Of a DNA stretch of 16,975 nucleotides, positions 7,103-13,526 are shown piece by piece. Position 1 is the stretch's first letter, and the number at the start of each line of letters is the position of its first letter. The DNA comes from JAJISG01 sp964347345 (GTDB lineage Archaea; Thermoplasmatota; Thermoplasmata; RBG-16-68-12; JAJISG01). Both the position numbers and the translations under genes were made by a program. The notes below the pieces were generated by a model that saw nothing but the letters and a program-made list of their open reading frames with translations, searched no databases and had not been told where the DNA came from. The DNA lies in NCBI GenBank assembly GCA_964347345.1, contig CAYFYB010000030.1, positions 1-16,975 on the forward strand, written 5' to 3'.

Positions 7103-8338
7103 GGGCTTCGTCGTAACTGCCCATGGATGCCACGACCGCGTAGGTGTCCCGGGTGCCAAGATCCTTCAAACTGTCCAAGTTGTTGACTACGAGTTCCGCA
7201 TCGGGGAAGGCTTCACCAGATGCGTCAGGCGTGGCAATGACCACGCGATAGCCCAGAGAGCGGCCCAGCGTGGACAGAAACTCACCCACTGGGAGCTGCC
7301 TACGATCAGAAGCTGTGGCCTGGGGTTGTTAGGTTCAACGAAGACGTCCATCTCATCACCACTTTCGCACGCCATGGCGTAGTCGATAAACCCCACAGCA
7401 GAGGGATTGGGCCCTGCCTCCTTGGAGAATCTCAGGAGTCTTGGTTGACCATCCGTCATAGCTGCCAGGCCCTCAGCGATGACGACAGACTGAGAGCATC
7501 CTCCGTCCACCCATCCTACCATCTTACCGTTGGACCGACCAAGAGCCTTGGATCCAGGCTCTCCAGAGGTAGGGGCCACGGCACGGCTCACCGTTGCAAA
7601 GGCGAAGGGCTCGTTTCGAGAGCGGAGTTCTTCAGCTAGGGAGAGGACATCGACCCGCGGGCGACCATACATGTGCCCCTGAGTGGAGGAGCCATTGGGA
7701 TTGGGCTTGTCCAGATTGAAATCTGCTACCAAGGCCTCCAGGGTCTCCCCCTGATCTATTGCCTGCAGGACCCTCTCCAACTGCTCCTTGGTATCCAAAT
7801 CGAGGAGTATGCCCGGGTCATTCACAGGCACTTCCTCGATGTCCTCCTGATGGTGCCCAAAGATGCCGCGACAACCAACATCCCCCGAGATGTCTTGGAG
7901 TTCCGCTGACAGCGACATGTCCAGCAGGACCGGGTTGCCTCGAACGCCCTGGTAGGTGGGAATGAGTATCTTGGCGTCCGATCCAGCTCTCCTCTTGATG
8001 AGGGCATCCATGGTATCCGGGGCCACGAACGGTTGATCCCCTAGGACTACGATGACGGCCTCAGAAACGGGGTCGACAGCTCGAAAACCTGCCTTCAGGG
8101 AGGTGCTCATACCTTTCGCATAGTCTCTGTTCAGGACAACGATCGCGTCTTTCAAGGACACACTGGCCCGCACCAGGTCGGCCTCATGGCCAAGGACCAC
8201 TATGGTCTCCGCTACCATCGAGCGCCGGATGGTCTCAAGGACATGTTCCAGAAGTGGACGTCCCTGCAGGTGGATAAGGAGCTTGGACCGAGCCATCCTC
8301 GCTGAAGTCCCTGCAGCCAGTACGACAGCCGAAATCAT
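7100..8338 (-). pseudogene. MocA-like nucleotidyltransferase fused to XdhC, frameshifted and 3'-truncated
   Basis: Residues 1 to about 195 are a MobA/MocA-type Moco nucleotidyltransferase domain (LAAGTSARMARSKLL, GHEADLV, VVLGDQPF, RGNPVLL). An XdhC_CoxI domain follows (FAFATVSRAVAPTSGEPGSK, GWVDGGCSQ, VFVEPNNPRPQLLIVGSS). At about 7290-7293 the frame shifts by one base: restoring one C in the minus-strand run TCCCAG gives GSSPVGEFLSTLGRSLGYRVV, the normal XdhC Rossmann segment, which continues to VVASMGSYDEAL. There it stops at the junction with the coxM remnant, missing the last third of the XdhC domain. The MocA domain keeps its motifs and may still be translated as a functional part. The frameshift alone could be a sequencing error; the truncation could not be explained that way. 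Confidence 0.82.
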
Positions 8339-8445
8339 GGAACCTTCCCGGGAGATCTCGGCGCGAAACTAGGACCCTACGACGGCCTAGCGCTATCCAC
8401 GCCCCCTGCCCGGAGATGGCTGGTGTGGTGCAAAAACGTTGTGTG

Positions 8446-9486
8446 CTACCTAAGCACCGAAATCACGTCAAAGCCCATCTCCCTGCCAAGGGCTATCAGG
8501 TCTGCCCATAAGTCATCGTATACCTCATAACCGACTTCGAGGCTTCGAGCCCGGCTTCTCAAGGACCGCTCGCCTGGCAGAAGGACTTCGCTGAAGCCCG
8601 GGGCCGTGGCACAACCCTTCACTTCCCCTAAGTAACGGCCAATGTCCTCTTTGAAGTCTTCCATCGGGCGATAGGCCTGTACGTCCATGGCCAAGTAGAA
8701 GTCCCCCTTGTTGGCTGGGGGGTCCACGGTAATAGTCCCGACCACCTCTCTGCCGAGGGAAGCCCCGCTCAGCGCCGCCAGCATGGCGACGAACAAGCCC
8801 AGGCCGTAGCCCTTGGGACCCGCCATGGGAGTCAGCAGCCCGCGGAGGGCCTCTGAGGCGCTAGTGGTGGGCCTGCCCATAGCATCCAGGGCGGTGCCCG
8901 GTGGGATAGGACGGCCCTCCTCCGCAGCCTCCATGACCCTCCCCATGGACATGGCACATGTCGCCATGTCGAGGATGAAGGGCTCCTTCAGGGTCGGGAA
9001 AGCTAAAGCCATGGGGTTGGTGCCAAGAAAGGGCTCCAGGCCGCCAAAAGGATGAACGATGGCCTCGGTGGTGCTGGTGGCCATTCCAACGCAACCTTGG
9101 CGGGCGGCCCTCTCGGCGTAGTAGCCGCACATCCCCACGTGGTTGGCATTCGCCACGGCTACCGCCCCAATGCCCACTTCCCTGGACTTCCGAATGGCCA
9201 TGTCCATGGCAAGTATGCCAACGTGCTGGCCGTAGCCCCCTAGGCCATCCATGACGGCCGTCGAATCTGTCTCCTGAATCACCTCGGGCATATTTCTGGT
9301 CCTGATGGCACCGCTCCTAGTGCGGAGCACCAGCATAGGGAACCTCATGAGGCCCTGGGAGGGATACCCCCTCAGGTCGGCCTCCGTCGTTACCTCTGCC
9401 ACGCTGGATGCCTCACCGGTCCCTGCTCCAAGGGTGGTGAGCATGCCCACAACGAGAGCCCTCTCTTGCTCAGCCCTCAGCCTCAT
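8446..9486 (-). CDS. Ldh2-family malate/L-lactate/ureidoglycolate-type dehydrogenase
   Basis: A 346-residue NAD(P)-dependent 2-hydroxyacid oxidoreductase of the Ldh2/MDH2 family, unrelated to classical lactate dehydrogenase. Seen are the N-terminal helical region with DLRGYPSQG (about 38-45), ANHVGMCGYYAERA (His116), FLGTNPMALAFP, FILDMATCAMSMGR, ALDAMGRPTT and MAGPKGYGLGLFVAMLAA. Length is normal. The family's conserved SHG motif reads S43-Q44-G45; His116 is kept. Possible substrates include malate, lactate, sulfolactate or ureidoglycolate, and none can be chosen from sequence. Start ATG 9486; a TATA-like T-run and a palindrome lie just upstream. It follows small protein A by 36 bases and may be cotranscribed with it. 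Confidence 0.9.
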   Translation of the reverse strand: MRLRAEQERALVVGMLTTLGAGTGEASSVAEVTTEADLRGYPSQGLMRFPMLVLRTRSGAIRTRNMPEVIQETDSTAVMDGLGGYGQHVGILAMDMAIRKSREVGIGAVAVANANHVGMCGYYAERAARQGCVGMATSTTEAIVHPFGGLEPFLGTNPMALAFPTLKEPFILDMATCAMSMGRVMEAAEEGRPIPPGTALDAMGRPTTSASEALRGLLTPMAGPKGYGLGLFVAMLAALSGASLGREVVGTITVDPPANKGDFYLAMDVQAYRPMEDFKEDIGRYLGEVKGCATAPGFSEVLLPGERSLRSRARSLEVGYEVYDDLWADLIALGREMGFDVISVLR

Positions 9487-9489
9487 CCA

Positions 9490-9504
9490 CCCGCCATGGG
9501 CGGG
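9490..9504. repeat. Inverted repeat immediately before the Ldh2-family gene
   Basis: CCCGCC-ATG-GGCGGG is a 6-bp perfect inverted repeat with a 3-base centre. It lies 4 bases before the start codon and directly after the TATA-like run, where an archaeal repressor would block RNA polymerase. It could equally be a hairpin in the transcript. Confidence 0.4.
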
Positions 9505-9510
9505 CCAGCA

Positions 9511-9534
9511 TAAAAAACCCGATTAGGCGTAATC
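9511..9534 (-). terminator. Short hairpin and T-run after small protein A; possible promoter element for the Ldh2 gene
   Basis: On the minus strand GATTA-CGCC-TAATC overlaps the stop codon of small protein A and is followed by GGG and six T. This resembles a terminator. The same T-run (TTTTTTA, 9511-9517) is centred about 28 bases before the dehydrogenase ATG, so it could also serve as a TATA-like element. Confidence 0.45.
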
Positions 9535-9807
9535 GGTGATGTCCTTCTCCCGGTGGACGAACCGCTTCCAGCGCTCCAGGTTGGGGAGCACGTGTGGGAG
9601 GATGCGGAGGGAGTAGTAGGGCGAGAGGATGGGGAAGCCCAGGATGTCTCCCAGGGTGACGAAGAGGTAGAGGGTGTCCACGTAGGCCTTCATCCTGTAG
9701 GCCTCAATGACGTGGTCATGAAAGAAGAGGCCGTAGAGCATGTCCTTCAGGGCACCCCAGAAGCCTGTACGCTTCTTGGGACCCGTCTCTAACTCCGTTG
9801 GGTACAT
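9523..9807 (-). CDS. Small protein family copy A (unrecognised family)
   Basis: A 94-residue protein of a family present four times in this window and not recognised by me. A polar N-terminus (about 15 residues) is followed by ALKDMLYGLFFHD, a moderately hydrophobic segment YLFVTLGDILGFPIL (about 47-61), PYYSLRILPH and a basic C-terminal part with ERWKRFVHREKDITD. By hand alignment, 31 of 47 residues from LYLFV to DITD match copy D at 14538-14867. No signal peptide and no cysteine are present. The acidic residue in LGD within the hydrophobic stretch and the LG-P turn are shared by all copies. Start ATG 9807 has GGAGGAG directly before it. It lies 29 bases after the zinc-finger-like gene on the same strand. 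Confidence 0.82.
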   Translation of the reverse strand: MYPTELETGPKKRTGFWGALKDMLYGLFFHDHVIEAYRMKAYVDTLYLFVTLGDILGFPILSPYYSLRILPHVLPNLERWKRFVHREKDITDYA

Positions 9808-9836
9808 CTCCTCCGCCAGCAGAAACCCCCTGGATG

Positions 9837-10004
9837 CTAGCAGCCAGGGCCGCCGATGTTGCCAGAGTCGTCTAGGCCCTTCCAGAACTCCTTCTTCTCC
9901 ACGAATTTCTCGAGGTGCTCATCGGAGCAGAACCGCCTGAAATAACGGCGGACGGAAGGGTTGGATATGGGCTTTCCGCAGTAAGCGCAGGCCTTCGCCT
10001 TCAT
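9837..10004 (-). CDS. 55-residue zinc-finger-like protein
   Basis: A small basic protein with CAYCGKPI followed by RRYFRRFCSDEH, giving Cys6, Cys9, Cys26 and His30 as likely metal ligands, in the style of TRASH/MYND-like treble clefs. An EKFVEKKEFWKG helix follows and the protein ends GNIGGPGC with a terminal Cys. The frame stays open upstream to 10172, but ATG at 10004 is chosen because TATATCAT is centred about 26 bases before it. ATG at 10022 is the alternative and adds MSIHSD. It is upstream of small protein A with a 29-base gap, and probably cotranscribed with it. Function unknown; metal handling or a protein-binding role are both possible. Confidence 0.65.
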   Translation of the reverse strand: MKAKACAYCGKPISNPSVRRYFRRFCSDEHLEKFVEKKEFWKGLDDSGNIGGPGC

Positions 10005-10024
10005 GTCGCTGTGAATAGACATTG

Positions 10025-10035
10025 CTATGATATAG
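10025..10035 (-). promoter_or_regulatory. TATA-like box for the zinc-finger-like gene
   Basis: The minus strand reads CCTATATCATA, centred about 26 bases before ATG 10004. It would give a leaderless transcript covering the zinc-finger-like gene and small protein A. Confidence 0.5.
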
Positions 10036-10066
10036 GCCTTGTCCTCACCGTCTCCCGGTAGACAAC

Positions 10067-10074
10067 CTTTATGA
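10067..10074 (+). promoter_or_regulatory. TATA-like box for the 133-residue protein gene
   Basis: CTTTATGA is centred about 29 bases before ATG 10099, giving a very short leader. It lies about 40 bases from the divergent TATA-like box of the zinc-finger-like gene. Confidence 0.45.
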
Positions 10075-10098
10075 ATCTTCATCGCCATCAAAGGTGAG

Positions 10099-10500
10099 AT
10101 GAAGGAGGCAGCCCCTGTCAGGATACGCTTCATAGGTCGCTTTCCCTCCTTCATGGACCTCTGCTGCCGCAAGGCTCCCGACCCCCTCAGCCTGGTCGGG
10201 GAAGAGAAGCTTCTGCGGGAATTCCATCAGGAGCAGATGTCCGAGTATCCGCCCAGCATCCTGGAGAATCAGAGGGTGGCGGAGTCCCTCTTCGGGAGGC
10301 TTCTGGAGGACTTCCCGAGGGGAATAGCCGTAGAGGTGGTGGGGCAGGATACCTTCCGTGGAATGTACCTGAGCTGGAAGCACCATGTGAGAGGCGACTT
10401 CGCCATTCTGGTGGATGATCACACCTTTGGTCGAGGAACCTCCTATGAGACCCTTAAGACGACGGTGGAAGAGGGGCTGAGGTCGAAGGGCTTAGTTTAG
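10099..10500 (+). CDS. Uncharacterised 133-residue protein
   Basis: I do not recognise this protein. It is soluble-looking and alpha/beta in pattern: VRIRFIGRFPSF strand, a helical middle (EEKLLREFHQEQMSEYPPSILENQRVAESLFGRLLEDF), then GIAVEVVGQDTFRGMYLSWKH and FAILVDDHTFGRGTSYETLKTTVEEGL, ending in a helix. A DLCCRKAP segment holds an adjacent Cys pair. ATG 10099 has a TATA-like box 29 bases upstream and GGTGAG just before it; ATG 10153 is a weaker alternative. It diverges from the zinc-finger-like gene and converges on small protein B (26 bases apart), so it is embedded in the small-protein region. Confidence 0.7.
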   Translation: MKEAAPVRIRFIGRFPSFMDLCCRKAPDPLSLVGEEKLLREFHQEQMSEYPPSILENQRVAESLFGRLLEDFPRGIAVEVVGQDTFRGMYLSWKHHVRGDFAILVDDHTFGRGTSYETLKTTVEEGLRSKGLV

Positions 10501-10526
10501 AAGGCGCCCTCCCATGGGGAGCCCGA

Positions 10527-10832
10527 TCAGTGCAGGTCGGGAGCAGCTTCGAAGATGTCGAGTTCCCGCAGTGCTCTCAGCTTCCAGGGTGGGATATCCT
10601 TAAAGAGGTAGGGCAGGAGACGAAGGGTGAAGACGGACTGCATGAAGGGCAGGCCGAGGATCTCTCCTAGAAGGACGAGGTTGATGGCATCCTCGTACTT
10701 CTTCTGTACGTTTACCATCTCCTTCCAGTAGTCAAAGAAGAACAGACCCCAGATGACCTCCTTGGCCTTCCCCAAGGTGGTCATGGGCTGCTTACCCGAG
10801 TCTCCGGACTCGTCCCCCTGAGCACCGACCAT
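10527..10832 (-). CDS. Small protein family copy B
   Basis: A 101-residue member of the four-copy family. A polar, acidic N-terminus (about 18 residues) is followed by LGKAKEVIWGLFFFDY, NLVLLGEILGLPFM (the shared LG-acidic-xLGxP motif), FTLRLLPYLF and PPWKLRALRELDIFE. The C-terminus runs on to EAAPDLH. It has Glu in LGE, as in copy C, where A and D have Asp. The start ATG 10832 has a TATA-like box about 30 bases upstream; ATG 10784 is an alternative but would leave no leader region. It is a single gene between two plus-strand genes and diverges from the 214-residue membrane protein. Confidence 0.8.
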   Translation of the reverse strand: MVGAQGDESGDSGKQPMTTLGKAKEVIWGLFFFDYWKEMVNVQKKYEDAINLVLLGEILGLPFMQSVFTLRLLPYLFKDIPPWKLRALRELDIFEAAPDLH

Positions 10833-10857
10833 ACCAGATGAACCATGCCTTCAGCGA

Positions 10858-10866
10858 CTTAAAAAG
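10858..10866 (-). promoter_or_regulatory. TATA-like box for small protein B
   Basis: The minus strand reads CTTTTTAAG, centred about 30 bases before ATG 10832. Read on the plus strand (CTTAAAAAG) it could also serve the divergent 214-residue protein gene with a leader of about 45 bases. Confidence 0.5.
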
Positions 10867-10930
10867 CCTTCCACGGGTAACCAGCAGAGTCATCCTAAGT
10901 GTCTTAACCCCATACTCTCATGACAGGAGC

Positions 10931-11575
10931 ATGGTGGAGGTGGACCCCCTCCCGGTGGTCATTGCATTCGCCGGCGTCCTCTTGGCTTTCTTGGCCGGGG
11001 GCAGCTATGTCAACAGGAAGAAGGCGGGATCTATGGCCAACAACCTCAAGTTGGCCTTTCTGAGCCTGGGAGCGACGAAGATTACGTGGATGGGGAGGGC
11101 GGTGTTCCGTTACGATGTGGACAAGCCTAAGGAGCCTTTCGCCGCAGTGGCGGCCATGACCCAGCTGCTGCCGCGTGACATGCCCTTCAGCTGGGCCGCT
11201 GCCGCCCTCATGGGGAAGAAGGACATGACCACCTTCAGGGCGAATCTGAAATCCCCTCCCAAGGTGGAGTTTGAGGCCTTTGTGGACGAAGGCTACGTGG
11301 GGCGGCGGATGCGAGAAGCCCTTGAGCGGAGCGACTGGGAGACCCTCAGACTGCCCGCAGGGAAGATGGTCGTGGCAGCATCGAGGCGGGACATGGCTGC
11401 CACAAGGAATCGGCTGACGAGGTTCGAGGAAAGCCTCGGGACCATGTGGCGGCTCTCCGCCTCCAAGCTGGAGCCTCACCTCACCGTCAACTTTCATCCC
11501 GGAGGGCCACCACAGCTTCACGAGGAGCGCGTGAAGACCATCCGGGAGGTAGCAATGACCCTAGTGGCAGACTAG
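10931..11575 (+). CDS. Membrane-anchored uncharacterised protein, 214 residues
   Basis: I do not recognise this protein. After MVEVDPL comes a hydrophobic segment (about 7-26, VVIAFAGVLLAFLAGGSY) followed by NRKK, consistent with a single N-terminal anchor with the remainder on the cytoplasmic side by the positive-inside rule. The rest (about 185 residues) is mixed alpha/beta, with VEFEAFVDEGYVGRRMREALERSDW, PAGKMVVAASRRD and a C-terminal LTVNFHP strand then a REVAMTLVAD helix. ATG 10931 is preferred; the frame is open to an ATG at 10838, which lies inside the divergent promoter region. It diverges from small protein B and converges on the ArsA operon. Confidence 0.72.
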   Translation: MVEVDPLPVVIAFAGVLLAFLAGGSYVNRKKAGSMANNLKLAFLSLGATKITWMGRAVFRYDVDKPKEPFAAVAAMTQLLPRDMPFSWAAAALMGKKDMTTFRANLKSPPKVEFEAFVDEGYVGRRMREALERSDWETLRLPAGKMVVAASRRDMAATRNRLTRFEESLGTMWRLSASKLEPHLTVNFHPGGPPQLHEERVKTIREVAMTLVAD

Positions 11576-11693
11576 GGATGCTTCGTTCTGAGTGGTTGGC
11601 CGGTGAGCAGGGGTGTTGATCGGGGCACATGTACACCGACCGAAACTGCGGGAGGCCAACAACTGAATCCTCGAGCGTCGACGACTCCTGCGT

Positions 11694-12221
11694 CTAATGG
11701 CAGACCAAGTCCCTGAGGGAGTCCAGGAATGCGTCCAGATCCTGACCCTCCAGCCGTCCCCGCAGCTCCATGCGGAGGAGTCTGCTGGTATAGGGGCAGC
11801 TGAAATCCATGGACACCATGGGCATGGGTCTCCGCCGAAGGAACCCGTGGTACACCTCGCCCTTCTCAACCCTGGCCTCGTGGCCCCCTATGGTCATCTT
11901 CTTCATGAGGACCATCCGCGGGGGCCGTCTCCTCCTCTCCTTCTCGGACGCAAAGATATGGAGCTCGTAGGCCTTCATGGCCCCCTCATCGTACATCACG
12001 TAGGTGCAGTCGCCATCGACCACCCAGAGGTTCTCCCCGACCATACGAGTACGGTTGACCTCTGGAAGGGATCGACCCGTCTCAAGCCGCCACCTCTCAG
12101 GCAGTTGAACCTGCATGAAGTTGGCGATACCAGCAAAGAAGTTGGAGGCCATGATGGTGTGGGTGTGCCTCTCCTCCTTCGGTACCTCGTCCTCCTTCCG
12201 CAGCTCGTAACCCTTGGGCAT
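11694..12221 (-). CDS. Uncharacterised 175-residue protein, last gene of the ArsA operon
   Basis: I do not recognise this protein. It has no membrane segment or signal peptide. The N-terminal 20 residues are charged (KGYELRKEDEVPKEERHTH); FFAGIANFMQVQLPERW, NLWVVDGDCTYVMYDE and MKAYELHIFASEKERRRR follow. Alternating strands (VEKGEVYHGFLRR, VSMDFSCPYTSRLLRMELRGR) precede a final helix DLDAFLDSLRDLVCH. The pattern suggests a beta-rich domain. The ATG follows the stop of small protein C directly (TAGATG), with GAGGTGGG a short distance upstream, so translation is probably coupled. Its place in the operon suggests a job with the ATPase pair, nature unknown. Confidence 0.8.
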   Translation of the reverse strand: MPKGYELRKEDEVPKEERHTHTIMASNFFAGIANFMQVQLPERWRLETGRSLPEVNRTRMVGENLWVVDGDCTYVMYDEGAMKAYELHIFASEKERRRRPPRMVLMKKMTIGGHEARVEKGEVYHGFLRRRPMPMVSMDFSCPYTSRLLRMELRGRLEGQDLDAFLDSLRDLVCH

Positions 12222-12482
12222 CTAGTAGACCCACCTCTCCCTGCAGGCTCTCCTCTTCCAGAAGGGGAGCTCGTCGAAGACGTAGGGCAGCAGCTGGAGG
12301 GTGTAGTAGGATGTGTGGAGCGGGAGGCCCAGGAGCTCGCCCACGGTGAGGGCCAGGAAGACGTCGGTGTTCCTGATGCTCTCCGCTCTCAGGTTCTGCT
12401 CGAAGTCGAAGACGAAGAGTCCGTACAGCACGTCCTTGAGATTACGACTCCACGGTTGCTTCTGCCGGGTTTCACCCTCCAT
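12222..12482 (-). CDS. Small protein family copy C
   Basis: An 86-residue member of the four-copy family: SRNLKDVLYGLFVFDF, VFLALTVGELLGLPLHTSYY, LQLLPYVFDEL and PFWKRRACRERWVY. It is the shortest copy and lacks the acidic tail of the ITD/VTD type. ATG 12482 is chosen because AGGTGG lies just before it, 7 bases after the stop of ArsA-like 1; a longer frame would overlap that gene by 80 bases. The last base is followed immediately by the ATG of the 175-residue gene. Coupling to ArsA-like 1 indicates that the two proteins act together. Confidence 0.82.
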   Translation of the reverse strand: MEGETRQKQPWSRNLKDVLYGLFVFDFEQNLRAESIRNTDVFLALTVGELLGLPLHTSYYTLQLLPYVFDELPFWKRRACRERWVY

Positions 12483-12489
12483 AGTCCAC

Positions 12490-13515
12490 CTACAGCTCGT
12501 CCCAGAAGGGGGGTGTGTATGAGAACATGTCCTCCGACACCCTCCGGATGCTCTCCAAGCCAATGACCTCCTGGGGGTACAAGGGAATGAAGGAGCGGAC
12601 TAGGTCGCCGAGGTCGGCCTTGATTTCCTTCATGTAGCCCAGCTGCTCCTGGAACTTGTTCGTGAGATATCCCTGGGGGTCTTCGTCCTTGAGAGGAGGC
12701 TCCGACATGACGGTATTGACGACGACACCCCCGACGGGAATGTCGAAGCCCCTGACCATCCGGATGAATCGCTTGACCACCGCGATGGGCAGGGACAGGG
12801 GCAGGGTTACGAAGAAGAAGGCGGTCTGCTCCGGATCCGTGAGGACCACCTTGGCCTCCTTGAAGCGCCTGTTCATATCGAGAAGGTCCGCCAACATCGG
12901 ATCCTTCCTGATCTCCTCCTCCACCTTCTCCCGCCGGAAGGCCAGTTTGAGGCGCATCTCCAACGCCTCCTTTCGAGATTGGATCATGCGGCCGAGCCAG
13001 AGGCCATAGATCTTGCTGAGGCCTATCAGCCGGACCGCGTTGGCCACGGCCGCGGTGTCGAATATGATCCTGTCGTACTCCTCCCCCTTCTGGAGGATGA
13101 TGTCCACCATCTTGTCGAACATGGCGCTCTCCTCGAAGGCGGGGTTCGTGGCGGCGATCTCGATGAAAGGCCTGGCGTCCAGGGGGATGTCGGCCCACTT
13201 CAGGAAGTCCCGCACCCTCTCGCCAATCCGCTCCCTGTACTTCTCCACGGCGTCCTTGATCTCCACCTCCTGGGCAAGGAGACGGTTGGAGCCGTCCACC
13301 GGCTTCGGAAGCCCCCCTCGAAGATCCACGTCGAAGAGGCTGGAGAGGGAGTGGACGGGGTTCAGGCTGGCCACGAGGACCCTCTCCCCCTGTTCAGCAA
13401 AGCGCAGGGCCAGACCAGCGGCGGCAATGGTCTTACCCACACCTCCCTTGCCGCCCGTGAAGATGTACCTCAGTTTGGGCCTTGGCTCCAAGAAGTCCTG
13501 CAGGGCAGAGCTCAT
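12490..13515 (-). CDS. ArsA/Get3-type ATPase 1, catalytic Asp replaced by Asn
   Basis: A 341-residue member of the ArsA/Get3 branch of deviant Walker A (MinD-like) ATPases, with GGKGGVGKT at 21-29. ArsA/Get3 proteins normally have STDPAHS, whose Asp activates water; here the segment reads SLNPVHS, with Asn52 (codon AAC at 13360-13362). Switch II, usually DTAPTGH, reads DTAAVANAVRL (153-163), so the Gly-His is gone. An EESAMFDKMVDII segment (about 128-140) aligns with ArsA-like 2. No CxxC zinc site and no membrane helix. The changes predict weak or no hydrolysis but possible nucleotide binding. AGGAGG overlaps the upstream stop and serves ATG 13515. It is the third gene of the operon. Confidence 0.92.
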   Translation of the reverse strand: MSSALQDFLEPRPKLRYIFTGGKGGVGKTIAAAGLALRFAEQGERVLVASLNPVHSLSSLFDVDLRGGLPKPVDGSNRLLAQEVEIKDAVEKYRERIGERVRDFLKWADIPLDARPFIEIAATNPAFEESAMFDKMVDIILQKGEEYDRIIFDTAAVANAVRLIGLSKIYGLWLGRMIQSRKEALEMRLKLAFRREKVEEEIRKDPMLADLLDMNRRFKEAKVVLTDPEQTAFFFVTLPLSLPIAVVKRFIRMVRGFDIPVGGVVVNTVMSEPPLKDEDPQGYLTNKFQEQLGYMKEIKADLGDLVRSFIPLYPQEVIGLESIRRVSEDMFSYTPPFWDEL

Positions 13516-13526
13516 TCGTAATCCTC

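Noticed and set aside
11561..11705. Similar 12-base words CTAGTGGCAGAC and CTAATGGCAGAC at the two convergent gene ends
   Set aside because: Short, with one mismatch, and each is explained by coding sequence or a stop codon; chance is likely.
11697..12566. Long plus-strand open frame opposite the ArsA operon 3' end
   Set aside because: It is a high-GC antisense shadow rich in His, Leu and Pro, with no ribosome-binding site; the minus strand has coupled genes with shared family motifs.
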